From positions 50,713,755 through 50,777,754 of the forward strand of contig NC_053048.1 of assembly GCF_003473485.1 (NCBI RefSeq): a DNA stretch of 64,000 nt, in the 5' to 3' direction. Source of the DNA: Medicago truncatula. Taxonomy: Eukaryota; Streptophyta; Magnoliopsida; Fabales; Fabaceae. Positions 47,886 through 59,198 of the stretch are shown here, piece after piece. How positions within the stretch are numbered: position 1 is the stretch's first letter; each line of letters begins with the position of its first letter. The position numbers and the translations under genes are program-made. Below the pieces are notes generated by a model. It did not search any database, was not told the origin of the DNA, and saw only the letters and a program-made list of their open reading frames with translations.

Positions 47886-49059
47886 GACTATTACTTTTCT
47901 CACCCTAAGCCTTTCCTCGCGCGCCCTATCTTTTTCCAATTTTACCCCTAGTTCGGATTTCGTTTTCCGGATTGCATTGTTAGAATTTTGCAGATGTTTC
48001 TGGATTTGAAAGTCCGAAATAATATTTTACCATAACTTTTGCAATTTTAATCTTCAAAGTTCGTAAAATAAAATAAAAAAACAGAAATAAAAAGATACAA
48101 ACATAAAAACAACTGATTTTATTAATATATGAACAATACATTACAATAATTTTTAAGCTTTTTAAGATTATTACATAAGATCCTAAATCTATTTCTACTC
48201 TTAACTTATTACATAAGCAATACCGATGGCTCCAGCCACCTGTGGAGAGGAAAGAGGGGGGAGGAAAGAATATGGCGGGGAAGAAGAAACCAATGTTGCC
48301 TGATATGACATACCAGTAGCTTTGGTGTTGGTGGGGAGACAGAGGGGGCACAGGGGCCTCTAACAAGAGACCATGATGGTCAAAATTTGTCTAAACATTT
48401 ATATACATTAAAAGAGACTCAAAACCATATAAAACTTGACCCAAAACATTATTTTAGAAAATCATAAAAAAAAAAAAAAAAACAACATCTCATAACAAAA
48501 ACAACAACAATCAGAAGTGAATTCATCAACAACAACATTATACTTCACCAATTTTGAGCAAAAACTCAAGTATACATATATACATAACTTGACCATATAA
48601 ATTCATCATCAACAACTTAATTAACATCAAATTCACATACCCAAACATTGCATCAAAACATAAGCACAGATTTCACCAATTAAATCCACAATAATCACTT
48701 TATACAAATAGGCACTTATGGGTAGAAGTAGAAAAAGAGATTATACAAAAGATTATGAATGAAATCTAACTCTAATTTCTATAACATCAAAACTAACAAC
48801 AACTACAAGGTTAAACCCTTTTTCATAATTATACAACTCATTATTAGAGAAAGCTAGTCCCACCCTTACCTTAGGTTAGATGATCGCAAGGTTCTACCGC
48901 TTTCTCTTCTCTGACTCTTCTCTTCTCTTGGTTTCTCTCTTTTCTCCTAAGAATTGTTTTCACGTATTCTGTTTCTCTATTCCTAACCTCTCTTTTTATA
49001 AACCTAACATATTATCCCTTATTCCAAATCTACCCCTCACATCTCAATATTCTAATGGT

Positions 49060-49345
49060 GGCTTACCCCCCTGTAATATAAGTCATTTTTAGTTTTCCCC
49101 CCTGTAAAATATTTTTTTTGATTTACCCCCCTGTAAAATATATTTTTTTGGAATACCCCCCTAATAGGTCATAAAAAAACGACTTTATTTGCAGAATTTT
49201 TTCATTTTTTTATGACCTATTAGGGGGGTATTCCAAAAAAAATAAAAATTACAGGGTGGTAAATCAAAAAAAATATTTTACAGGGGGAAAACAAAAAATG
49301 ACATATATTACAGGGGGGGTAAAGTACCATTAACCCTATAAAGCA
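49060..49345. mobile_element. Foldback element of the 'cccctgtaatat' family
   Basis: The left arm 'ttacccccctgtaatata' and right arm 'tatattacagggggggtaaa' are inverted, and a central pair surrounds 'aataggtcataaaaaa'. It is the third member of the family seen at 10105 and 45150. Confidence 0.65.
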
Positions 49346-49499
49346 TTTCTATAACAAATAACAAATATATCTCTACCCCCCAAATAACAAATATATTTCT
49401 ACACCAAATAACAAATATATTTCTACACCAGATAACATATATATTATACTAATAAATACCAACATATAACATAACAAAATATCACTCATCAAAATAAAT

Positions 49500-51110
49500 C
49501 AACTAAATTATAAAAAGACATCTAAACTCAATAAAATAAATAAATAATAAAATAGGGTGTTGCAACTCTACCACCCTTAAAAGAATTTTGTCCTCGAAAT
49601 TCAAAGTACAAGAGAAAAATGAATTTAATTATTGCTTAAATATCTTAAACTATGTATAACAAAATAGTAACTTCAAACATTACACTAAAACCACATTAAA
49701 GTTAGTCAGTCAAACATGATCACATAATAAAACATAACCATTAATTAGAAAAACACAACGACAATATTCAACTGTCATACGACACAAACGACTCAACTAC
49801 TTGGCCGGACGGACCGACCTGCTCTGATACCAATTGTAACACCCTGTTTTCCCAACTTGAAATTTTTTACATAATAAGCAGAGTATTCAACTTAAACAGG
49901 ATGTCACACTACTTTAAAAGATAAATAGAGTATAATTACTATTTATTTAAACATCTTTCATCAATAATTCAAATTACATTGCACCGGACAAAACATTTCA
50001 TTATTCAACAAAATGGCACTACGACCTCAACATAAACAACTTATTAAAATTCCATTATAGGTGGTTCATCAACATAATTCATAAATATACGTAACAAATG
50101 GAATACAATGCAAAGATCTACATCCCGTTACGTACCAGAGCGACCCTAAGACGACGCGTGAGAGAGTCAACTCACATCAACAGCTAGTTCTGGTTATCTG
50201 CACGTTACCCACGTAAAGGCAACATTCAAACAGAATGGGTGATATTTCACATTCAATAATAATAAGCATATAATTCTTTAAAAGAATTTAACAACATATA
50301 ACATTTGTTCATCATTAGTAAAACTAATAAACAATAATTTAAGTTAGAAAATTTATCAACACAATGCAACAACAAATCATCATCAACAATGGTTCACATA
50401 ATTTCTCAATAACAACTCATTAATTATTTCGACAACTTGACGACACGACGACAACACCGACAACTCGACATCAACGACAACAACATCAACTTGACAATGC
50501 AACGACAACGACTTAAACATGCATGTGGTACCAATTAGAGCATCAAGCCCCCAACTTATAGAGCACAAAAGGGCTCAGAGGGCATCAAGCCCTCAACTTA
50601 ATATGAATGATTATACATTCAACAGGGCATCAAACCCTCAACTTTAATGAGTATGCAAGGAAGGACTCAGCAACCAACAACTTTAACAACTTAGACAACT
50701 TCAACAAATTAGACAACTTGCAACTTAGATAACTTCAACAACTTAGACAACTTTATCGACATCGACAACAACTTACAACTTTAACGACATTGACGACAAC
50801 AGTGGCAACGACAACAACGACGACTTCGCATCATAATTCATCAATTATGAACAACATCATATTCATCAACATATACTTTCATATAATACTTCATCAATCA
50901 TGAACAACATCATATAACATCATATTCATCAACATATACATTCATATAATAATTCATCAATCATGAACAACATCATAGGACATCATATTCATTAACATAT
51001 ACATTCATATAATAATTCATCAATCATGAACAACATCATATAAAATCTTATTCATCAACATATACATTCATATAATAATTCATCAATCAAATCAACCGTC
51101 AACTCAACCA
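49500..51110 (-). mobile_element. Non-autonomous LTR retroelement remnant, minus strand
   Basis: On the minus strand an LTR end gggtgttaca (49835-49844) is followed after 2 bases by a primer-binding site tggtatcagagc (49821-49832, complementary to initiator Met tRNA). Only about 270 bp later a purine tract (aagggtggtagag) precedes a second LTR start tgcaacaccc (49555-49564). So PBS and polypurine tract are both present with no gag-pol between, as in LARD/TRIM-type elements. Outer LTR borders are not resolved. The upstream LTR side contains ac-rich repeats (about 50440-50810) and a 63-bp tandem array. Confidence 0.6.
50835..51090. repeat. 63-bp tandem repeat, about 4 copies
   Basis: The unit runs ttcatcaatcatgaacaaca, then tcatataacatcat, then attcatcaacatatacattc and atataataa. 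The first copy lacks about 10 bp; later ones differ by a few bases. Confidence 0.75.
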
Positions 51111-51126
51111 CAAAGACACGAGGAGG

Positions 51127-51360
51127 GTGGTCGGGGTTGAATATCGATGTCCATTGTCCGACTCAGTCAAATCTCTTCGCTTCAGCCGGATGAAACTCAA
51201 GAACGACGATGTGCGAACGATGTTCTCTGCCTTTGGTCAGCACAGTACAAGAGGACCGATTGAGTTGGACGCTTCGTTGGTTGGATCTGCTGAACAAATT
51301 CTGAAAAGTTTGCACCGGACCAGGAACTACGAAGAGATATGGGCTCTGCTGAAGGAATAA
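51127..51360 (+). pseudogene. Transposon-associated coding fragment, 77 codons
   Basis: The open frame ends KSLHRTRNYEEIWALLKE-stop and contains LRFSRMKLKNDDVRTMFSAF and GPIELDASL. The style is like the N-terminal region of Mutator-type transposon proteins I recall from Medicago. The identification is from memory and weak. Its position beside the ccggatt palindromes supports a transposon origin. It lacks any transposase catalytic domain. Confidence 0.45.
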
Positions 51361-53302
51361 GTTAGTTTAAATGATTCGTGATAATGTGCTATGTTTTACT
51401 TAATTGTGTATTTTATGTTGTTTTAATTGCGTGTTAGTTATGTGTTGTTGAATTAAGTTGTTGCATTATGTGTTTTGAATAATATATATATTATTAAAAC
51501 TTTCATTATGTTTTAATTTACGTCAAATATGTTTATTTATTCGATAAAATAACCAAAGATATGATTTTTGGATTACGAAATTCGGATTTGCCTAGGGCGT
51601 ATGTGTGTTCCGAAAAACGAAATCCCGAATACCTCAGCATAAGATTCTTTTGTATGGACCACATTGCACCAGGAGTTTATGTGATCCACAACATCCAAGG
51701 ACCTCTATAAATACATCCTCTCCGGTTTTTAGCTTCAACACCATCAAAACACACAAACACAACAAAGAATACCATGCAAATTTTTGTCATTAAGCTGAGG
51801 ATCTTCCTCACGTTGTCGCAAATAGATGAGTTAGCTCTCTGTTTGGCGGCGTGATGAAGATCTACTGCATGCTGTCAAAAATACAAACAAGCACACCAAA
51901 TAGACCATGCAAATTTTTGTCATTGTGCTGATGATCTTTCTCATGCTGTTTTAAATATATAGATCTTTATATAACAGTATGATGAAGATCCTCAACATGC
52001 TGTAAAAAATATATAGATACTCCTTGATACATAGATAACTCAAAAATATCAAGAGGTTGCTATGAGTTAGATCCTGTTGTCTGTCAAATGAATATGTCAT
52101 TTGGCAAGGCAACATGATCTAACTCAAAGAAATCCTCTTGGAAACATCTTCCCAAAAGATTCATCATTTATGTTATTATGGTTTTTTTAACTGTTTATTT
52201 GTCTTATGTTGCTTCAATTTATGTTATGTACCTTTGTTCTATTTTTTTTTTCCAAGGCATTTGCAACAAAAACGATCCAAATAAAAGGGTCTGATGCAAT
52301 TCGGACTTTAAAATCTGGAATAGCTTCATGCATTCCGGATTATAAAATCCGGAAATCCTGAGTAACATTTTGGCCCGTGACGTTTCACCAAAGGTTATGC
52401 CGGTTAGTGAAGTTTTAATACGTTTTTTGGACGGTTTTGAATGAAAAACATGTTTTCCTTGACTTCCAAATTACCTATGACTTGTTTTAGGCTATAAAAA
52501 GGCTTGGATCTTCAAAAATTTCTTTCATTCTTCTTCACCCTCCTTTCTTACATTTTCTTTAAAAAAAATTAGTTTTTTAGGTAGATTTTAGGAGTGTTAG
52601 TGGTGTCATGGTCATTGTTGACCGCTCATACGACCCCTGCAATTGCATTGCAGCTTATGTGGGGGTTGTATAACGGTCAACAAAGATCCTTGACATTAAA
52701 GAAAGACACAAAATATTCATATCGTATTTGTCCGGATTATATATTCCGGAAACACTAACAATCTAGTCCAGATTACGTAATCCGAACCAGGGGTATTTTC
52801 AGTCCCCTTCATTCTATTGGTTCCCATTTTTTGTGCTTTCTCTCCGATTTCTTCAAATCATACGCAGCAGTTGTCTGGTTAAAAAGAAAATCTCAAATAT
52901 TATTTTCTAATTTTTGTTAACACAGTGATTTCTTATTCTTTTCTTCCAATAGTGCTCACCAAGGCTGTTCAAAGGAGTATTGTATGATGGTTTTTGGTTA
53001 TGATGCTTTCAACAATAAAAGACACGGATACAATTCTTTGTGGTTTGGATTACTTTTCTTGTTGGTCAGAAAAATTAATTTAAGGAGTAGTATAATTTTT
53101 GTTGAAGTCAAAGGTGATTGTTTTTGAGAATTGTGAAAAAAAAAAAATTAATGTCACTCTATATTTTCAATACAAATTTAATTTTTTTCTCTCAACTTTA
53201 TCCTTAATAATTCTTATTTCCTTTTATAGTTCTTTAACTTTGTTAGCATAACCTTTAACTTATCATCGTTGACCATAAAAGAAATGTCAATGTTAATTTA
53301 AT

Positions 53303-53709
53303 GGCAAATTCTATGGTACACTCAAAAATTTGAGTGTATTGGTACACCCAATCAACAAATTAATAGTTAAATGTGTTATTTTTTGAAGAGAAAATTTTTT
53401 TCCCATCACCTATAATTATAATAATTAAATCTTATTAACCAAAAACGTCTACGAAATAAAATTTAATTTTTCTGAGTTTTTAGTACTCATAATAGAGAAT
53501 TTTGATTATTTTTTACAATAAAATGTAAAAAAAAATTAGTATGATTTTTATAGACAATGAAATGACGTTTTTTCTTATGAAATGACATTTTCTAAAATAT
53601 AAATATCAATAAATAGCTCTTTATTCCATAAAAATAATAGTTAATTTAAAGATTTTTGAAGTAGGAGTACCGGTACACCTTAATTTGCAGGTGTCCCGTA
53701 GAAGTTCCC
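53303..53709. mobile_element. Mutator-like MITE, 9-bp target duplication
   Basis: 407 bp beginning ggcaaattctatggtaca and ending gtgtcccgtagaagttccc, flanked by taatttaat (53294-53302 and 53710-53718). Ends are imperfect inverted repeats. No coding content. Confidence 0.78.
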
Positions 53710-53719
53710 TAATTTAATT

Positions 53720-54260
53720 CTTGATTTAGAATTCCACGATGTGTCTTAGAGAGGGATTATGCAATTTGTCATCTCCACCGGTGCAATTTGAGCGAGAGGC
53801 AGAAAGAGAAAGGAAAGGAACCAATGGAAGAGAGAGAACGTGTGTGGTGTGAGAGAGATTAAAAGATTGAGAGAGTAATCATGTGTGCTAAGACTATTAT
53901 AAAATCAGTGTATTTCATTTGATCAAGGTGAGTTGTGATTCCACGAAGGGTTTAGTTTCACACAAGGGTTTGAGTGGTGGTCTTCTGAGTAAAAAAGAAA
54001 AAGAAAGAGAATAGAGGGTTTTTTTTTTTAGAGAGGCTGGTGAGTGAGGGTTTTGAAAAATTGAATTACCAATTTGAAAAAGGATAAGTGATACAAGGCA
54101 AAATGGCAGGTGAATTTTTTGTTAATGTATCATATCATCTTTAATAGTAGTAAATTAAAAAGAGTTGCTAAACGTAATTCACGTGTACATGTGCATGCAA
54201 GGTTGATTTGTGTGTGAGTGAATAATGATGGATTGAGAAAGTGAGGGGAAAAATGGCTTA
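53720..54260. other. Purine-rich intergenic DNA
   Basis: gagaga-rich stretches (about 53790-54060), with no frame that can be supported. Confidence 0.4.
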
Positions 54261-54294
54261 GGGTTTAATTGTATTTTTAAACTCTAATTGAGAG

Positions 54295-54590
54295 CTTAGA
54301 GCGGAGGGGAAGAGAGAGTTTGAAAAAAAAGAAAGAAATAAATGGAAAGAAAAGAATATATAATTTTAGGAGGAGAGTTTGATGGACTTAGTTTTCTTCG
54401 GAATACAGAATTCTCCTTATAATACAAACAAAACTAAAAGTATATTAATCATAAACATTCTTTTATCATTCATTAGAAGGAAAAAAAAAGTCTCAATTTT
54501 TTGAAAAATTTCTCTATTTTTTTCTCCAATCGTATCCCTCCAAAACGCTTCCTTCCTCTCCAAACTTCAAAACAAAGTCTTAGACAAATC
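54295..54590. mobile_element. Third copy of the 'ggaggggaag' TIR element
   Basis: Left arm 'gcggaggggaagagagagtt', inner 'ggaggagagtttg' and 'cagaattctcctt', right arm 'ccttcctctccaaactt'. It is related to the pair at 44385-45130 and has no visible target duplication. Confidence 0.5.
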
Positions 54591-54599
54591 AGAGATAGG

Positions 54600-55890
54600 G
54601 AGGCCATAATCAATTGGATCCTAAAGAAAACAGATACTGTATTATAGCCGTTAACTAATAGAGCAATAGGAATCCATGCACTTTGAATGATGATCTCTCA
54701 CATCTTAACAAGCTATCAAAGCAAATAATTACAATTTTAGGCTATGTCCCTTTCTTTTATTCTTTTTTTTTTGTTGCAAATCGATAATCCCTTTCGAAGC
54801 TCGTAGTAGTATTTTTACGCAAGTTTTTAATAGTTTAACCAACAACCGAAACCAAATACAAAAAATTAACCGCCAACACCAAAATCAACACAAAAAATGC
54901 AACATATTTCTTAAAAAAAAAATACAACATAGCTTCCTTACAATGGATGAAACCAAAACGAGATCCAGACTCTTATTATCCGTTAGTCGTACCAAAATTC
55001 TTAAAAAAACGTATCACATTCTCTTCCTCAACTGAGTCAACATAAACACCCGAAAAAATTCTTTACTTCGACATTTATTTGGATTCGACCACCAATTGGC
55101 CCTCGGTCTTTTGAAGAATACCCAAACAAATTAAAAATTTGAGTTTAAAAACTCACCCTCAGTCTCAAACTAAAAGTGATCGGTCCATCAGATTTCATAA
55201 AAAAAGGCACTAATTTTTATATTTACTTAGTTTAAAGACTAGATTAAAAAGAGAGTGGTAGTTTAAGAACTATTTTGATGGTTTATTCTAATTTAACATT
55301 ATTTTTCGTTATATTATAATTGATAAGAACAACAACAGTTGTAGTTTTAAGCTTAAGCTTACAATGGATTTGAACACCTCACCTTAGCTGACAGCCATTG
55401 ACCATTCAGTTTAGTATGGCGCCAAACAGATCGATTTTGGAGTCCTCTGGCCATTGTCTTTTCATGTATATCAAATATCCTTCCAACAGGTATTTGATAG
55501 CAACCTTTTAGAATTTAACTTTTCAGCATTGCAGCATGACTCCTCAAAAAAAATGCAGCATGAAGATTTATATTGGACAGTATTTTTATTTCTTTAATTA
55601 TGAAAATGGCCCAATCCTTCTAACAATATTTGATAGTAACCCTTTAGTATTCAACTTCTCAAAATGAAATAATAAATCGATAAAAACAAGCTTTGCTGGG
55701 ACACCGAAATTTGGACTTTTTTAAATAGTTGACAAAGTTTATTAGATTTGATTAATTGATTAATATATATTAAATATTGCAATTTATTAATCATCATTGA
55801 ACTTCATAATCCTGAGTTTTTATTATAATTAACCACGATTTTCAAGTGTTTAAATAAAAATAACTATTAATTCCCCTAAAAAAACAACTA
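54600..55890. other. Intergenic DNA
   Basis: No supported gene; AT-rich. Confidence 0.4.
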
Positions 55891-55906
55891 GCATTAGTAA
55901 TTTTTT

Positions 55907-56326
55907 GGTCAAATGCATCGTTTCAAAAGTCCTTTAAGTTTTTCATTTTTTTTAAAATGGTCCTTTAAGTTTCAAAAGTCCCAAACAAGTCCTTTTAGTT
56001 TTTGAATCGTTTCAAACAAGTCCTATTGTAGATAGCATAATTGGTAATTGCTTCCTTGAACTCATCTTTGGTACTAAATCTGACTCCTAACATCCACTTA
56101 AAATTAGTCATCTTTTGAGGCAGGACAAATGGTGGATAATGCTCTTTGTTGCTATCATCTGAATCATCACCATCATCCTCTAAAAGAATTTGTTTTAAAC
56201 GATTCAAAAATTAAAAGGACTTGTTTTGGGCTTTTGAAACTTAAAGGACCACTTTGAGACTTTTGAAATTTAGAGGACGACTTGAAAAAAACGAAAAACT
56301 TAAAGAACCTTTAGATGCATTTGACC
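55907..56326. mobile_element. Mutator-like element carrying a transposase DNA-binding fragment
   Basis: 420 bp starting ggtcaaatgcatc and ending gatgcatttgacc, flanked by 9-bp taatttttt (55898-55906 and 56327-56335). Arms of about 110-120 bp contain 'tcctttaagtttcaaaag'. The core, on the minus strand (about 56195-56030), encodes an acidic stretch followed by NFKWMLGVRFSTKDEFKEAI and NYAIYNRT. This matches the N-terminal DNA-binding domain of MuDR-type transposases (MGxxFxxxxEFKxAV pattern). It is an internally deleted derivative with that domain left. Confidence 0.85.
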
Positions 56327-56381
56327 TAATTTTTTTCCATAGCTGTCTGATGGTACCATAAATTTTGTTATTGCTGTCTTT

Positions 56382-56458
56382 TTTTTTTTTGGTAGTGGTC
56401 GGAGTTTAAACTCCGACCTATACATTGTCCCAATCAACTGAGTTAAGCTCACGAGGAC
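56382..56458 (-). mobile_element. Short SINE-like insertion, minus strand
   Basis: On the minus strand an A box (taactcagttgattggg) and degenerate B box (ggagtttaaactcc) precede a poly-A (poly-T on plus). Flanks ttattgctgtcttt (56368-56381) and ttattgttatcttt (56459-56472) match at 12 of 14 bases. A relative lies at 63713-63770. Confidence 0.6.
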
Positions 56459-56959
56459 TTATTGTTATCTTTATATACAAGACTCCGTTAACTATTTAAA
56501 ATCATGACAATGAAGGAAGAATAATATTAAATTTATTAGTATTTTATAAATTTGCATTTTAAGAGAAAAAATTAATTTGTTATCATACTACTTAATATTC
56601 ACTGTGAGTTTGGTAAAAGAAATATTTATTGTGATAAAAACGTATGAATAAAATTAAATAAATATTTTGGATGAATAGTAGTAATATTAAGTTTGATTCT
56701 CAGCCTAAATTATGTATTTGGCTGAACATGAACTTTACTTGGCATTTCTTTTTTGTTCCCAAACGTCCTAACGATTTCTACAAAAAAGTAAGAAAGAAGC
56801 CTCTTTTTCTACCCACTACGTTGAATCTTCTTGCATGCATATATTGCGGTGCACAGCACCAAAAGCATTGTTTGGAAGCAAGTGGGTCAACACGTAGGAA
56901 CTCTTGTTTTCTATGACTTTGACAAACTAGGAACCTGTCTCAACAAGTGGTACGTATTT

Positions 56960-57111
56960 TTTTTTTTTTTTTTTTTTTTTTATCTTAGATGAAGTGGTAA
57001 TCCACTGAAATTAAAACTCACATACAACTGTGAGGTTCCGGGTTCGAACCCAGGTCACGACGTCCGGCCTTGCAATTTCGGCATTTGCCAGTTGAACTAG
57101 GACTTCTGGAC
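56960..57111 (-). mobile_element. tRNA-derived SINE, 16-bp target duplication
   Basis: 152 bp between identical caagtggtacgtattt copies (56944-56959 and 57112-57127). On the minus strand: A box tagttcaactggc, B box gggttcgaacccgg and a long A tail (poly-T at about 56960-56980). Same family as the SINE at 26477-26612. Confidence 0.9.
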
Positions 57112-57387
57112 CAAGTGGTACGTATTTAACTTTCTTAAAACATTTTCACTTCAATTCAATTGTTATCGTTACTAAATAAAGTTAATTTGAGAAAAGTAGT
57201 CTCTATGATTAGCCACAAAAATACATTATTTATTTCTTTTAGAAGACAAATGGAAAACATCGGAGGCAACGAAAAACAGCTGCTAGGTTCAACGCACATT
57301 TAGAACCTCCCCCCCTCCTTGCGCGGAAACGGCATAAAATAATGTATGTAAAGGAAATAATATTTATGATTTTTGAATTCTTTAAAA

Positions 57388-58154
57388 GGTGGCATTTCAC
57401 ATCGAAAAGTTTAATCTTTTTCCAGCATGGGACAGTTAATTTTTATGATGAGATTAAAGAGGAACACTGATTTTACTATAGTATAACTATACTATATTAT
57501 TTTACTTGTCTTCAACCTCTCATCCATGATAACAACATAAAGAATTCTTCCAACCTCACCAATCAAAATTCTTTCACCCTGCAACTATCCTCCTAGGTAT
57601 ATTAATTCTTTCACCCCATCACTTTTTTAAAAAATTCCTTCTTTTTCAATTTCATCGACCAAAACAATAAACCCATTTGAATTTTATGCGAGATTATAAT
57701 GATGGAATCTATTGGGTTTTAATTTTGCAACTAACTAAAGTTGCAAAGACAAAGATATAACCTTCGACATGCAATTCTTCTTCAAGCTTAGTGATTTCTA
57801 GCAACAAAATACCATGAAAATAACCCATAAAAAAATAAAATTTCAGCACCATTACACAGAGAAACCAAAACTCCCTTCACCTTCTCATGATGTTTCGAAT
57901 TAGTTTGCACCCAAATTCCTCATATTGAGATTTTATTTTCTGGGTTGCACCAAAAGTTCAGTGACTTTGAAGAATTTTGATTGGTGAAGTTGGAAGAATT
58001 CTTTGGGTTGTTATCATGGATGAGAGGTTGAAGACAAGTAAAATAATATAGTGTGGTTAGACTATGTAAGATCAGTGTTCCTCTTTAATCTCACCATAAA
58101 AATTAACTGTCCCATGGTGGGAAAAGATTAACCTTTTTCATGTGAAATGCCACC
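57388..58154. mobile_element. Long-TIR element, probably Mutator-like
   Basis: 767 bp starting ggtggcatttcacat and ending atgtgaaatgccacc. The arms are near-identical over roughly 200 bp ('gggacagttaatttttatg', 'cttcaacctctcatccatga'). Flanks tctttaaaa and tcttttgaa are an imperfect 9-bp pair. The core has no gene. Confidence 0.72.
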
Positions 58155-58159
58155 TCTTT

Positions 58160-59090
58160 TGAAATGTTTGATATATAATTGTTTCCTTCCATCTTTAAAC
58201 ACGTCACAATGTGTTTCGATGCATTGTTTGTTTTGGATTCTTGTATGAACCCTCACGACTTTATCCTTTATAAAAACGTCTCGTTGAATTTAGGAGTATG
58301 TGTTATGTATAAAGTTTCATTTGCCTCAATTTCATAATCAATATAAACTTTAAGATGTACTATAATGATAATTGATTTTGATTGCAGGTTTATTCTTTTA
58401 CATTAGTAAACGTATTTGTTTTTTTTTTTTTTGACAAGAAAATAAAATAAAATAAACAAATATGTATTTGTTTATATATGCAAATTGTTCATACGAATAT
58501 GAGTTTTGGTCTTTGATTCTATAATTTTTACCTTTTGTAGTTCTTGCAAATATACTTTTTTTTTTTTGTCATTATTTTGTTTTAGTCCACGTAAAATTCA
58601 TTTATATTGAACAAAATTTTTATAATCTAAACATATTTAACTAAATGATTAAATTCAGATGGTAACTAAATTTCATCTAAGAACACAAATTTAATTTAAT
58701 TTTAAAAAAAATTCTTAACCAAATTTTATTTACTTTAAGACTAAACTTCAAATTACTAAAAGTTCATTCTCAAAAAAATAGCACCGTAACTGTAGTAAAA
58801 TTTCAGCACTCAAGATACCATAAAATTCAACCAAATCTAACACACCTTATGGTTGCCATGAAATTCAACTAATTCTAGGACCACATACCACCATACCATA
58901 TTCCAACCGAATCCATTTATGGCTCAAAATAAAGCCACTTTTCTTTTTCTCAAGAAAATTAAAAAAAATCAACCCTGTTTTATTTTTTTAGAATAAGAAA
59001 ATTGAATTAATGCAAATAGCATAATAATTTCATAATAATCTAAATTTAGATTCAGTCAAGCCAGCCAGCTTACTATTTCTGTTTCAACCA
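58160..59090. other. Region upstream of the LPP-delta gene
   Basis: AT-rich intergenic DNA becoming pyrimidine-rich (ttctttct) at about 59095-59165, which is probably the leader of the LPP-delta mRNA. Confidence 0.45.
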
Positions 59091-59198
59091 ACGTTTCTCG
59101 TTTCTTTCTTCTTTCATTTCTTTCTTGTTTTCTAGTATTCTGTTTCTCTCTTCTCTTCTGCTATCACAGAGAGAAGAGAGATAATAACAAGAACAAAA

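Larger units (their letters stand above)
47886..52860. mobile_element. Composite region: Mutator-like family parts around an LTR element
   Basis: The left end gactattacttttctcaccc at 47886 matches the TIR of the element at 40165, and the following tcctcgcgcgccc matches too. The same ccggatt palindromes recur at 52333-52354 and 52731-52750, and a transposon-type coding fragment lies at 51127-51360. An LTR retroelement (49.5 to about 51.1 kb) and a foldback (49.06-49.35 kb) lie between. No right TIR was found, so treating the flanks as one disrupted element is inference. Confidence 0.4.

Noticed and set aside
50383..50810. Regular gacaac/cgacaa text resembling a spaced repeat array
   Set aside because: Degenerate short-period repeat inside an LTR-type element in plant DNA; no direct-repeat/spacer structure, so not CRISPR-like.
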